Origin: Lathyrus oleraceus
Taxonomy: Eukaryota; Streptophyta; Magnoliopsida; Fabales; Fabaceae
Length of the DNA: 64,000 bases
NCBI RefSeq assembly: GCF_024323335.1
Contig: NC_066579.1
Coordinates: 356,888,900 to 356,952,899 of the forward strand
Reading direction: 5' to 3'
A program made the translations under genes and the position numbers. Below are positions 1-12,424 of this stretch, piece by piece. The notes under the pieces were generated by a model. The model saw only the letters and a program-made list of their open reading frames with translations. It did no database searches and was not told where the DNA came from. Every line of letters starts with the position of its first letter. The stretch's first letter is position 1.

Positions 1-853
1 TTGCTTCTAAACACCCAAAAATGAAGAAAGTCAACCAAAACGCATCCCAAATTTTAAAATTTGAAGGGTAGGTATGCTGAGTAGAAGGAATTTTGAAGGC
101 TTAGGTTAGGATCAGAGTAATACCAATTGTGAACCTTGTGTTGAAGAAGTGAAGAGATTGATGGAGGTTAAGGGAAATTGTATGTTGAGACTTAGTTGGA
201 GATTGAAGATCAAGGAGTTTATGGAAGAGGTCTATGTTTCAAATAGGTTTATAAGTTCAAAGTGAGAGAATGAGTGGACAAAATATGAGTTTATGTAGAA
301 AAAATGCTATGCATAAACCTATAAAAGCGATGTGTTGACTCAAAGAGGCGCATCGATGAATACTGTTTTGAGTTTAAAACAATTATGAAAGTGGCAGTAT
401 GCGTCGACCTGTAGGGATGTATGAGTTGATGCATGATGGGCAGGACCAAAATGCTTAATTTAAGTGGCCTAGAGGTCGACCTATATGTCTTATGGGTCAA
501 TGCATATAGTTGGAAACTTAAGAAATACATGCAAAACTCACATTTTTCATGGATGAAATGATAAATAACATGCTCAAATACAAATACTTCAAATGTAAGG
601 ACTAAATAATATGAAATGCAGTTGATAAGGAGATCAAACATGATGTCACTATAAAGATATAAATTGAGAACATTCAAGAGTAATCAATGATTTTTTTTGG
701 AAATGAACAACCATGAATTTTATCATACATCAACACATATTAAACATTATTGGATAAAAAACATGCGATCAAATAAACGAATAATAGATAAGCAACTAAA
801 ACAAACTTAAGAACCAGAGATAATTTGAGAGCGATATTACCTTATAAGATGAT
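1..853. other. Unassigned AT-rich intergenic sequence
   Basis: I recognise no gene, tRNA or repeat boundary here. The only long frame (minus strand, about 291-677) has no domain I recognise and looks like chance. Two phrases built on GTCGACCT (around 403 and 475) recur with short direct similarity, which hints at an old repeat. The stretch ends where an Ogre-like LTR begins with TGTCATACCCC at 854. Confidence 0.4.
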
Positions 854-1110
854 TGTCATACCCCAAAATTTGCCCTCCCCTTTTCATCTTTTTCATGCAT
901 GCTTCATTCATATACATCATTCATTCATGCTGACACTTGCTAATTGATCATCATAGGTTCAAAGCTTGTGGTTTGCAAAGCTAGGGTTTCCTTGTGGATC
1001 AAGTTCTAGAAATGGAACATGGCTTTTCATATGTTCATCATGGGAATGAAACCCTAATTTCTTGACCTTTGAGATATGAATTCAAGGAGACCTCATCATG
1101 GCATTCTTCT
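854..1110 (+). repeat. Ogre-like LTR, segment 1 of 3 (5' end)
   Basis: The segment begins TGTCATACCCCAAAATTTGC, the start type of legume Ogre LTRs; compare TGTAGCACCTCAAATTTGC at the start of the minus-strand LTRs at 31316 and 48633, read on their own strand. It is cut at 1110 by the Tekay element and resumes at 9425 after the duplicated CTTCT. It resumes again at 15300 after the MULE. Removing both insertions leaves one LTR of about 6.2 kb. Confidence 0.65.
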
Positions 1111-2998
1111 TGTAACACCCTTCTAAAATACCCCAATATTTAAATAAATCAACAAAACATAAATCAGAGTAGATATGCAATTAAGGGTGTCACACTTGAC
1201 ACTTCACACCAATCATCAAAATATCCTGTCATGCCCATTTATTCATCAAGATAAACCTTTGCATAATTCGCAGCGGATAGAAATCTAATCAACATTCAAA
1301 CATGTAACACATCACATGTAAAGTTGTTCAACAACCAAAAATGAAAACAAGGTAAAACATCCCGTCCCGATGTTACATCTACCAGAGCATGACCCACTAA
1401 GGAACTACACTAGACTCCAATCACTAGCTTCTACTCAATCACTGCTCGTTACCTGAAACATAGTTGTAAGGGTGAGTTCCTCAATCGATATAATAAGCAT
1501 TATAAAATATCATGTAATGCTAAGTAAATTAACACATTTCATCACCCTAATCATATCACACATTCAACAACGGTAACATCAACTAGTAATCATCATCATA
1601 CTCAACTCAACACAAAACACACGTATAATATTGGAATACATCCATTCATATTATACGCCATACATATATTATGCAATGAGACTCCATGCATGCGGTACCG
1701 ATTATTCGTGAACATATAGTTCAACCTCACCGATCAAATCCAGATACGGCTACCAAGCTCACTAGTCCCACTCATTTGAGACCTAGTGACTCACTCACTA
1801 ATTCCTCACCATGGGAATTAGCTACCACCCCAAGGGCTATGATATGCACGCTAATCACCTAGCATGCAAACATCAACAACAATCCACAATACTCACTCAC
1901 TAATTCCTCACCATGGGAATTAGCTACCACCATAAAGGCCATAATATACATGCCAAATCACATAGCATGCAAACATCAACAACAATTCAAAATAGACATA
2001 TGCTCACACTCTAAGCCATAAACAGTCCATTCACAATTGCATACATAACAGATACATTCACATTATTATGCATACCATCATACATCATCAGCATGTTTAT
2101 CACAGAATCATATCATATCATGCTAATTAATAATCACAGTATTAGCACACTCTACTAATACCTACACTGTTCAAAACAACGGGAAACGATCCCTACTATA
2201 TCATACATCAGCTAAAATTACATTACTCAGCTGAACAACCAAAAACTGCACAACCACAGCACAGAAAAATCACAATTCTGCCCATACGCGTATTGCCTAG
2301 TCCCATACGCGTATGGCCCATTTCTCAGCCAATCCCATACGCGTATTGCCTGCCTCATACGCGTATGCTACGCGTACCACATCCTCATACGCGTACCAAC
2401 AGAGACAAAACTACGTTAAAATCATCTTCTTCTTCATCCATACGCGTATTGCCTAGTGCCATACGCGTACCAGACCATCTCATACGCGTATTGCCTAGTG
2501 CCATACGCGTATGACCAGAAACAGGAATTCCAGATCTGCTATGGTTTTCTCTGCTACGAGATTCTCAGATCCAACCTTCCACATTCCAATTTTTACGCAA
2601 CATTCATTCATATATTCACCAATTTCAGCATGCATCATTCTAATCAGAGTCGATTCAATGGTTATCACTACCCATTACATGTTAACCCATAATACCCATT
2701 AAACGACGATAAACTCCCCTTACCTGAGTTAATCCGGCAAATCTCTGAGCTTCAAGCTTTTCCTTCCTTCAACCCTCGTTCTCTTGCTCTTCCTCTTTGC
2801 CTCTTTCTCACTTCTGTCGCTTCTCTGGTTTTCACGTAAAAAAACCCTTTTTACCAAATGGAACTATTTATATATTTTCCAACTTATTATTCCAATAACA
2901 ATAATTCCAATAATAATAATCCAATCATTTAATTAAATTAATAAATATATTATTAACTTATTTTAAATAATTATCTTATTTTTTATCGGGGTGTTACA
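1111..2998 (-). repeat. Tekay element 3' LTR
   Basis: Begins TGTAACACC and ends GGTGTTACA (perfect terminal inverted bases), 1888 bp, and matches 7537-9424 base for base apart from about 14 substitutions. It holds a direct duplication of about 102 bp (1790-1891 and 1892-1994, starting ctcactcactaattcc) and the TACGCGTA array at 2283-2513. A possible TATA box (TATATAAATAG on the minus strand, about 2865-2875) lies roughly 125 bases from the LTR's 5' edge. That would make a short U3 and place the palindrome array in transcribed sequence; this is inferred only. Confidence 0.95.
2283..2513. repeat. TACGCGTA palindrome array in Tekay 3' LTR
   Basis: Ten copies of the palindrome TACGCGTA occur in 230 bp, several embedded in a longer unit that reads CATACGCGTATTGCCTAG. 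The 5' LTR has the same array at 8709-8939, with nine perfect copies and one TACACGTA. The motif holds two CpGs and the core of an MluI-like ACGCGT site. Confidence 0.9.
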
Positions 2999-3011
2999 AC
3001 TCTCCCCCACT
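2999..3011 (-). other. Tekay polypurine tract
   Basis: On the minus strand AGTGGGGGAGAGT abuts the start of the 3' LTR (TGTAACACC). Position and purine content fit the plus-strand DNA primer of a Ty3/gypsy element. Confidence 0.85.
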
Positions 3012-3040
3012 AAAAGAGTTTTCGTCCTCGAAAACATACC

Positions 3041-6000
3041 TCAAGTGAATAACTCAGGATAAGACTCCTTCATCTGACTCTCAAGTTCCCAAGTCATATT
3101 GCCACCTGCTGGTCCTCCCCAAGCTACCTTTACTAAAACAATCTCTTTACCCCGCAACTGCTTCAACTCTCGATCCTCGATCCTCATAGGTGATGTTTCA
3201 ACAGTCAGGTTATCTCTCACCTGTACATCATCTACTTGGACCACATGCGACGGATCAGGAATGTACCTCCTCAACTGAGACACATGAAAAACCTCATGCA
3301 AATTCGCAAGTGACGACGGTAAAGCGATACGATAGGCTACCTCCCCTATCCTCTCCAAAATCTGATAAGGACCAATAAATCGAGGTGTCAACTTCTTCGA
3401 CTTCAAAGCTCGACCAACCCCAGTTATCGGAGTAACACGAAGAAACACATGATCTCCCTCTTGAAACTCAAGTGACTTCCTCCTCTTGTCGTGATAACTC
3501 TTCTGACGACTCTGAGCAATCCTCATCTTCTCCTGAATCATCTTAATCTTTTCCGTAGTTTGTTGAACAATCTCCGGTCCAACCACAACACTCTCACCGG
3601 ACTCATACCAACATAAAGGTGTCCGACATCTCCTACCATACAAAGCTTCAAACGGTGCCATACCAATGCTCGAATGAAAACTATTGTTGTAGGTAAACTC
3701 AATCAAAGGTAAATAACAATCCCAAGCACCTCCCTTTTCCAAAACACAAGCCCTCAAAAGATCCTCCAGTGACTGAATCGTCCTCTCAGTCTGACCATCA
3801 GTCTGCGGATGATATGCAGAACTCAATCTCAGCTTAGTTCCTAAAGCCCTCTACAAACCTTCCCAGAACTTCGATGTAAATCTAGGATCTCTGTCCGAAA
3901 CAATACTCGACGGAATACCATGCAAACTTACAATTTTCTCAATATACAATTCAGCTAATCTCTCTAACAAATAATCCATTCTGATCGGAATGAAATGAGC
4001 CGATTTTGTCAATCTGTCAACAATCACCCAAATAGCTTCAAAGTTCTTAATTGTCCTCGGTAAACCAGAAACAAAATCCATACTGATACTATCCCACTTC
4101 CACTCTGGAATAACCAACGGTTGCATTAGCCCAGACGGCTTCTGATGCTCAATCTTTGACTTCTGACAAGTCAAACAAGAATAAACAAAACTCGCAATTT
4201 CTCTTTTCATTCCCGGCCACCAAAATAACTTTTTCAAATCATGATACATCTTCGTAGCTCCAGGATGAATACTCAGGCCACTACGGTGTCCTTCCTCAAG
4301 AATACTCTTCTTCAGTTCGGTAACATCCGGAATACACACCCGATTACCAAATTTCAAAACACCATTCTCATCAACTCTGAATTCACCACCTTGACCTTGA
4401 TTCACTAGAGTCAACTTATCAACCAAAAGCACATCGGATTTCTGACCCTCTCTAATCTCATCCAGAATACCACTCGTTAACTTCAACATCCCCAACTTAA
4501 CACTATTGTGAGTACTCTCACACACCAAACTCAAGTCTCTAAACTGCTCAATTAAATCCAATTCCTTAACCATTAACATAGACATATGCAATGATTTCCG
4601 ACTCAATGCATCAGCCACTACGTTTGCTTTACCCGGATGGTAATTCAAACCAAAGTCATAATCCTTCAGAAACTCTAACCATCTCCTCTGTCTCATATTC
4701 AGCTCTTTCTGATCAAACAAATACTTTAAACTTTTATGATCACTGAAAACCTCAAATCTTGACCCGTACAAGTAATGCCTCCATAACTTCAGAACAAATA
4801 CCACAACTGCCAACTCTAAATCGTGTGTCGGATAGTTCCTCTCATGAACCTTTAGTTGTCTCAAAGCATAAGCTACAACCTGCTTATTCTGCATCAAAAC
4901 ACCACCCAAACCCAACAATGAAGCATCACAGTAAACCTCAAATGGTTCCGACGGACTTGGTAATATCAGAATAGGAGCAGTAGTTAACCTCCTCTTTAAC
5001 TCTTGGAAACCTTCTTCACACTTTGAGTCCCAAACAAACGCTTTCCCCTTTCTAGTCAACATCGTCAATGGTAACGCCAACTTAGAAAATCCCTCAATGA
5101 ATTTCCTATAATAACCTGCAAGTCCAAGAAAACTCCTTATCTCAGAAACTGACTTCGGAGCTTCCCACTTAGATACCGCTTCTATCTTAGAAGGATCAAC
5201 AGCAACACCACCTCTGGAAATCACATGACCAAGAAAACTAACCTCTTCTAACCAAAATTCACACTTGGACAATTTAGCAAATAACTTCTTTTCTCGTAGA
5301 ACTCCTAAAACCACTCTCAAATGTTCAGCATGCTCTTCTTCAGATTTCGAATACACCAAAATATCGTCAATAAACACCACAACAAACTTGTCTAGGTACG
5401 GATGGAAAATCCTATTCATATACTCCATAAATACCCCAGGCGCATTAGTCACACCAAAAGGCATTACAGAATACTCATAATGTCCATACCTTGTTCTGAA
5501 AGCAGTCTTCTGAATATCCTCAGTTTTCACACGTATCTGATGATAACCCGATCTCAAATCTATTTTGCTGAACACACTCGCACCAACCAACTGATCCATC
5601 AAATCATCAATCCTCGGCAAAGGATACCGATTCTTGATCGTCACTTTATTCAGTTGCCTGTAGTCCACACACAACCTCATAATACCTTCTTTCTTTTTAA
5701 CCAATAACACTGGTGCACCCCACGGTGACACACTCGGACGAATAAATTTCTTATTCAACAGATCTTCCAGCTGACTCTTCAATTCAGTTAACTCAACAGC
5801 AGACATACGGTACGGAGCCATCGATATCGGCCTAGTACCAGGCACTAAATCAATCGAGAACTCAACTTCACGCTCTGGCGGTAATTCATTCACTTCTTCA
5901 GGAAACACATCAGGAAAATCACACACCACGGCTAGATCATAAATCGCCAGTTTATCTTTAGCCTCCAAAGTCGCTAACAGCATAAACAACTCTGCTCCAT

Positions 6001-7411
6001 CTACTACTGCCTCATTCACCTGCCTTGCTGATAGAAACAAACTCTTTCCTTCCTCAATCTCAGGAAAAATCACAGTCTTATCAAAACAGTTGATATACAC
6101 TCGGTTAAACACCAACCAGTTCATACCCAGGATAACATCAATCTGCACTAGTGGAAGACACACTAGGTCCATCCCAAAGTCTCTACCAAAAATACTCAAA
6201 GGACAATTTAAACAAACTGAAGTAGTAGTCACTGAACCCTTCGCAGGAGTATCAATCACCATACTTCCATGCATCTCAGATATCTCTAATCTAAGTTTCA
6301 CAGCACAATCCAAAGATATAAAGGAATGAGTCGCACCTGTGTCAATAATAGCTACAAGAGGAAAGCCATTAATATAACACGTACCTCGGATCAAACGATC
6401 ATCTGCAGAAGTCTCAGAACCCGATAAAGCAAAGACCTTGCCCCCCGACTGGTTCTCTCTCTTCGGCTTAGGACACTGTGGACTGATATGACCCACCTCT
6501 CCACAGTTGAAACAAGTCACAGTCTTCAACCGGCACTCTGCAGCCAAGTGACCACCTTTTCCACACTTAAAACACTTCTTCTCATTACTGGTACACTCAT
6601 GGATACGATGTCCCGCCTGACCACATCTATAACACTTAGCAGGGGCACTGGAGTCTCCCCCACTAGGCCTCTTCATCCCACTCTGTCTCTGGAAACCTTT
6701 GCCAGCTGCATACGGTTTCCCACGATCATTCTGATTCTTGCCTTTCCTATCAACCCTTTGCTGATAGCTCTCCGCTCTGGCCTTGGTATCCTGTTCAAAA
6801 ATCCTGCAACAGTCAACCAAGTCAGAAAACACTCTAATCCGCTGATACCCAATAGCCTTCTTGATCTCGGGACGTAACCCGTTTTCAAACTTCACACATT
6901 TCGAAAATTCCCCAGTAGCCTCGTTATAGGGAGTGTAATACTTCGACAGCTCTGTGAACTTAGCAGCATACTCAGTAACAGACCGGTTGCCCTGCTTCAA
7001 TTCTAAGAACTCTATCTCTTTCTTTCCTCTGACATCCTCTGGAAAGTACTTCCTCAGGAATCTCTCTCTGAACACCGCCCAAGTGATCTCAGCACTCCCA
7101 GCAGCTTCCAACTCAGTGCGGGTAGCAACCCACCAATCATCTGCTTCCTCTGACAGCATATGCGTACCGAACCTGACCTTCTGGTTATCGGCACACTCAG
7201 TCACTCGGAAGATCCTCTCGATCTCCTTCAACCACTTCTGAGCACCATCTGGATCGTATGCTCCCTTAAACATTGGAGGATTGTTCTTCTGGAACTCACT
7301 CAGTTGACGAGCAGCTCCCAGTCCCACAACATTCGGATTTCCTCCAAGTACTCCAGCTAGCATACCCAGAGCCTCAGCAATCGCAGCATCATCTCTACCC
7401 CTTCCAGCCAT
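3041..7411 (-). pseudogene. Tekay gag-pol polyprotein with one in-frame stop
   Basis: Encodes the structural protein and replication enzymes of the chromovirus. Numbering from ATG 7411: gag domain about 35-210; three CCHC zinc knuckles at C260-C273, C280-C293 and C300-C313; aspartic protease with DTGA at 357; reverse transcriptase with FIDD at 680-683; RNase H starting near D829; integrase zinc motif H1049, H1057, C1079, C1082; catalytic D1112 and D1173. At 3851-3853 the codon is TAG where the family has a glutamine codon (CAG to TAG). The same frame then continues, without a shift, through the third catalytic residue (the E of a GQTER motif) to a C-terminal chromodomain-like segment with MTWELES, ending at TGA 3041. 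Because the stop lies inside the integrase core, it is a nonsense mutation rather than a programmed gag/pol readthrough. Domains and frame are clear. Confidence 0.95.
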
Positions 7412-7519
7412 CTCAATTCTGAAAACCCAACAAGTTAAAACAATAAGTACTGATAGGGTTACACAACACCTATCACGTACAGGGAAACAGAATAATTACG
7501 ACTCGACTCGACCGACTAT

Positions 7520-7531
7520 GCTCTGATACCA
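7520..7531 (-). other. Tekay primer-binding site (tRNA-iMet type)
   Basis: On the minus strand TGGTATCAGAGC lies five bases downstream of the 5' LTR end. This is the standard plant retrotransposon site complementary to the 3' end of initiator methionine tRNA. Confidence 0.93.
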
Positions 7532-7536
7532 CTAAT

Positions 7537-9424
7537 TGTAACACCCTTCTAAAATACCCCAATATTGAAATAAATCAACAAAACATAAATCAGAGTAGAT
7601 ATGCAATTAAGGGTGTCACACTTGACACTTCACACCAATCATCAAAATATCCTGTCATGTCCATTTATTCATCAAAATAAACCTTTGCATAATTCGCAGC
7701 GGATAGAAATCTAATCAACATTCAAACATGTAACACATCACATGTAAAGTTGTTCAACAACCAAAAATGAAAACAAGGTAAAACATCCCGTCCCGATGTT
7801 ACATCTACCAGAGCATGACCCACTAAGGAACTACACTAGACTCCAATCACTAGCTTCTACTCAATCACTGCTCGTTACCTGAAACATAGTTGTAAGGGTG
7901 AGTTCCTCAGTCGATATAATAAGCATTATAAAATATCATGTAATGCTAAGTAAATTAACACATTTCATCACCCTAATCATATCACACATTCAACAACGGT
8001 AACATCAACTAGTAATCATCATCATACTCAACTCAACACAAAACACACGTATAATATTGGAATACATCCATTCATATTATACGCCATACATATATTATGC
8101 AATGAGACTCCATGCATGCGGTACCGATTATTCGTGAACATATAGTTCAACCTCACCGATCAAATCCAGATACGGCTACCAAGCTCACTAGTCCCACTCA
8201 TTTGAGACCTAGTGACTCACTCACTAATTCCTCACCATGGGAATTAGCTACCACCCCAAGGGCTATGATATGCACACTAATCACCTAGCATGCAAACATC
8301 AACAGCAATCCACAATACTCACTCACTAATTCCTCACCATGGGAATTAGCTACCACCATAAAGGCCATAATATACATGCCAAATCACATAGCATGCAAAC
8401 ATCAACAACAATTCAAAATAGACATATGCTCACACTCTAAGCCATAAACAGTCCATTCACAATTGCATACATAACAGATACATTCACATTATTATGCATA
8501 CCATCATACATCATCAGCATGTTTATCACAGAATCATATCATATCATGCTAATTAATAATCACAGTATTAGCACACTCTACTAATACCTACACTGTTCAA
8601 AACAACGGGAAACGATCCCTACTATATCATACATCAGCTAAAATTACATTACTCAGCTGAACAACCAAAAACTGCACAACCACAGCACAGAAAAATCACA
8701 ATTCTGCCCATACGCGTATTGCCTAGTCCCATACGCGTATGGCCCATTTCTCAGCCAATCTCATACGCGTATTGCCTGCCTCATACGCGTATGCTACGCG
8801 TACCACATCCTCATACGCGTACCAACAGAGACAAAACTACGTTAAAATCATCATCTTCTTCATCCATACGCGTATTGCCTAGTGCCATACGCGTACCAGA
8901 CCATCTCATACACGTATTGCCTAGTGCCATACGCGTATGACCAGAAACCAGAATTCCAGATCTGCTATGGTTTTCTCTGCTACGAGATTCTCAGATCCAA
9001 CCTTCCACATTCCAATTTTTACGCAACATTCATTCATATATTCACCAATTTCAGCATGCATCATTCTAATCAGAGTCGATTCAATGGTTATCACTACCCA
9101 TTACATGTTAACCCATAATACCCATTAAACGACGATAAACCCCCCTTACCTGAGTTAATCCGGCAAATCTCTGAGCTTCAAGCTTTTCCTTCCTTCAACC
9201 CTCGTTCTCTTGCTCTTCCTCTTTGCCTCTTTCTCACTTCTGTCGCTTCTCTAGTTTTCACGTGAAAAAACCCTTTTTACCAAATGGAACTATTTATATA
9301 TTTTCCAACTTATTATTCCAATAACAATAATTCCAATAATAATAATCCAATCATTTAATTAAATTAATAAATATATTATTAACTTATTTTAAATAATTAT
9401 CTTATTTTTTATCGGGGTGTTACA
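7537..9424 (-). repeat. Tekay element 5' LTR
   Basis: 1888 bp, the same length as the 3' LTR, starting TGTAACACC (7537) and ending GGTGTTACA (9424). It carries the same 102-bp duplication (8216-8420) and palindrome array (8709-8939). Differences from the 3' LTR are single substitutions, several of them CpG to CpA/TpG. Confidence 0.95.
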
Positions 9425-9960
9425 CTTCTGGGTATCAAACCCTAATTCTTGGTGTTTCCATTATAGGACCTTGTGATTGCTTCTTGGGCCTTGGTTTGAT
9501 CATCTAAACCCTAATTGGTGACCCATGTGTTGGGAACTTGTCTATAGAGCCTCGTGCTTGGTTTGAAGGCCTTAAAGGGATGGCGTGCACCATGAAACCC
9601 TAATCAGGAAGTCTTGGTTCTTGTCTGCCTTGTTGGCTTGACTTTTTCACCTTGTGATTGTTTCAAACCCTAATTTGGGACATCATTGCTTATGGATGCT
9701 TCTAACCCTAAGTTTCGTCTGAGGCATCACCATTCATTTGGTCATTGGTGCATTGGTTTGTTTAAGTTATATTCAAGACCTTGCGTCTTTGGTTCATCAA
9801 GAGATTACATTGGTTCATTGGATAGTCAGTCAAAGTTCTTAATCAAATTGCATTCTTGACCATTTCAATCCATCCAATACCTCACTTCAATCATATCATG
9901 TTTTTTTCATCACAAATGTCCAAGATTATTGCAGAGGTTACATAGGTTGGCCAAAATGAT

Positions 9961-10018
9961 GAGTTGACTTTTGGTTAACTGTTGACTTTTTGGTCAACTA
10001 GTTTACCAAAGTCAACTC
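9961..10018. repeat. 58-bp imperfect inverted repeat with four TTGAC cores
   Basis: Outer arms GAGTTGACTTT and AAAGTCAACTC are perfect complements. The stem continues inward with two bulges and a mismatch to GTTGAC/GTCAAC. Each arm contains two TTGAC cores (the W-box core bound by WRKY factors). Confidence 0.75.
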
Positions 10019-11259
10019 ACCATTTTTATCCCCTAGTACTTGTTTCTATGCATTGCATCAAGATCATTGGTTCATTTGATTTTACATGATTTTCTTTCAT
10101 TTTTTTTAGTCATTTGCAATCCAATTTTTCCATACACATTAATCCATTCTCTTTTTTTCCTAGTCATGCTATATTTCAACATTGCTCCATTTTTAACCTT
10201 GTCCAATTCCAAGTTTCGGGTATATAAACTACTTATAAGCCAAATTCCAAAACCATTTACAAATCATTACCATTTCATTTTCCAAATAATTTTTCAATAC
10301 TATGCAAACCATTTACAGATTTTAATTTATCACAATTACAAACATCACTCAATTTTCCATTCAAATCATCACCATTTACATTGCTAAGTTCAAACCATTA
10401 TAAAGCGACAAAGGAATTTGCATAAAAACAATTACATAAAACCATAAGCCTAATCCTAAATGTTCACTATGTTTGTTCATTTGTCCATATTTCCTTATGG
10501 CTTCAATCCCAAGTTTGCTTCATTCATAGGTGAGCCATGTTTCTTGAAGTCATCGCCTTGACTTTCATTATAGCTCTACTCCAAGAATTCTTGAATCATG
10601 ATCCAAATCCCATAGTCAGCCCTACAACATGTACACTAAGCAGTCAGACAAAAATTCATCAACCTCAAATAGCATTGTCATTTATACATAGCAATAACTA
10701 GCAAGGAAGCATCATCATTTTTGTGCATGGCATTATCCATCCATAACCACTAACTGAATTCATAACAAAATCCTAATTGTTCTAATAAGCTAACTGACTT
10801 CAAACTGTTTAAGTCACATTCAGAAATCTTTTTACTAAACTCAACTGACATTAACTTCATTCATTTCCAAATGAAAAAGCCAATTCAAATATCTAACAAC
10901 AACCTAATAGATTTTAGCAATGAATTGATAAGTGACTATTGGATTCAGTACATTTCAACAAGCAAGTTTTAACAGAATGTAACAATGTAATATTTCCATA
11001 ACTTTTCTACTAGTTATAGCTACAATGCCAACATGACTAATTTCAACCCAAGCAAGCAATAGTAGTGAAACTAACCTAAGCTAATTCAAATAACATCATA
11101 GCAGAAAATAATAATCACTGACAAAGTTCATCGTAACTCCCTAAGTAACTAACTTCCTCATTATCAACTCAACATTAACAACTAACTCCATAACTAACTT
11201 CCAAATTTCTTTGCATTTTATCCTAATTTCGATTGAGTTTCTAACAGAATTTGAGAGCT

Positions 11260-11267
11260 TATAAATA
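11260..11267 (+). promoter_or_regulatory. TATA box of the Ogre-like LTR
   Basis: TATAAATA is followed by an A-rich then CT-rich leader about 30-100 bases on. This is a canonical plant LTR core promoter layout. No transcript evidence is available here. Confidence 0.55.
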
Positions 11268-12271
11268 CCACCATCACAATTCAGTCAGGAGGAACCAATT
11301 CACAAAAAAACTCAATCTCCATTCACTCTCTCTCACTGAAAGCTTCTCCCTCACCCCAAAGCTCTCCTTTTCTCCATTGTTGCTCAGAGCTTCACAATGA
11401 AGCTTTGAGACAACAGGAGCTGAAACTCCCTGCATCTCCCAAACCCTCTATCCGCTTACACGCACGCAAGAGCAACAATTCAACTCAGGCAGAAGAAGAG
11501 CACCACAACAACGCATAGTTGTAGCAGAGATTTCATATAAGCTAGTGAAGAAGGAGAAGAAGAATGGGGCAGAGTAGAGTAGCGTTACCTACGAAGCCGC
11601 TAACATCGTCGAAACCGCATCGGATTTCGCTATGTAATATGAAAACCTCACGTAAGTTATTGATGCAATTTCCTTCGGAATAAATTCTCCTTCATCGTTC
11701 TTATCAAGTCTGCGATTCAGAAGTGATTATCAAGATCAACCTAAGCTTTGGATTCCGTTGTGCCTAATCTTCCATGTGATTCCACGATTGTTGAATTCGA
11801 AGCGAATACAATGCAATTTGCAGGAAGCGATTCTGAGTACGACCGAAGGTTTCCATGGCATCTTGAAGCACGATCTTGGGAAGCGGTTATCGTAATTGTG
11901 TTCGCAGGAAGGTTGAGAGTGCGTTTGGAGGATTCCATTGAAGGTTGAGAATGCTTTTGAAGGTTTGATTGCAGGTTGCTAGTGTCTTTGGAGGATTCGA
12001 TTGAAGGTTGAAGGTTGAAGGTCGAAGGGGCGAATGGTAATCGGCTGAAGGCCACAAGCTCGTTACATTAGGGATTTTGAATTTGAAGGTTGAACGTCTT
12101 TGCATTTAGCTGATAGCATGAGATCCCGGTTAGGCTTTTCCTTTGCCTTAGTCCCATTCGTGTTGCTCTCTGCACCATCAAATTCAACTACACCCCCTGA
12201 GTCCACTATCAACCAGAATGGGCCTAGGCAATGTGGGCCCTGCGCTGCTTCTGCTTGCACCCCTCATCCAC

Positions 12272-12323
12272 GAAAATTTTACCTTGTACCCCTACAATTA
12301 ATCCCATACCCCTACAAAAATTT
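12272..12323 (+). repeat. MULE left terminal inverted repeat
   Basis: About 52 bp, with two tracts reading TACCCCTACA. It pairs with 15239-15290 with only a handful of differences. Confidence 0.85.
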
Positions 12324-12424
12324 AAAAATTCCCATTTTACCCTTAATTGGTTTTAACCAATTTACCATTTCATTTTTACCATTCTGTTGAAAATTGCAAA
12401 AATTACACTTTCACACCCCTCGCA

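Larger units (their letters stand above)
1106..9429 (-). mobile_element. Ty3/gypsy chromovirus (Tekay/Del type), near-complete
   Basis: The element proper is 1111-9424, flanked by a perfect 5-bp target duplication CTTCT at 1106-1110 and 9425-9429. It has two 1888-bp LTRs, each TGTAACACC...GGTGTTACA, an initiator-Met-tRNA type primer site, a polypurine tract, and a single gag-pol frame with a C-terminal chromodomain-like segment. Transcription runs right to left, so the 5' LTR is 7537-9424. I counted about 14 substitutions and no indels between the LTRs by eye, which indicates a recent insertion. It lies inside an Ogre-like LTR. One amber codon interrupts the polyprotein, so this copy is probably non-autonomous now. 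Confidence 0.95.
9425..12271 (+). repeat. Ogre-like LTR, segment 2 of 3 (promoter-bearing)
   Basis: Continues the LTR begun at 854 after the Tekay insertion. No convincing ORF is present; the frames seen (for example 10040-10387 and 11748-12055) are low-complexity or lack recognisable domains. Notable contents are the 58-bp imperfect inverted repeat at 9961-10018, a TATA box at 11260-11267 and a pyrimidine-rich stretch after it (about 11310-11370) typical of an LTR leader. It ends at the MULE target duplication 12263-12271. Confidence 0.6.

Noticed and set aside
1790..1994. Satellite DNA
   Set aside because: Only two units of about 102 bp, identical in both Tekay LTRs; a local LTR duplication.
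2293..2692. Open frames with repeated YAYC/IRV peptides in the Tekay LTR
   Set aside because: They are translations of the TACGCGTA palindrome array in both frames, repeated in the other LTR; no coding signal.
3851..3853. Programmed stop-codon readthrough in the Tekay polyprotein
   Set aside because: The TAG falls inside the integrase core, not between gag and pol, and replaces a family-conserved glutamine codon; a point mutation explains it.
11741..12390. Possible host gene between the LTR leader and the MULE
   Set aside because: The frames are short, overlap on both strands, have repeated EGxxLQ-type peptides from low-complexity DNA and show no domain.
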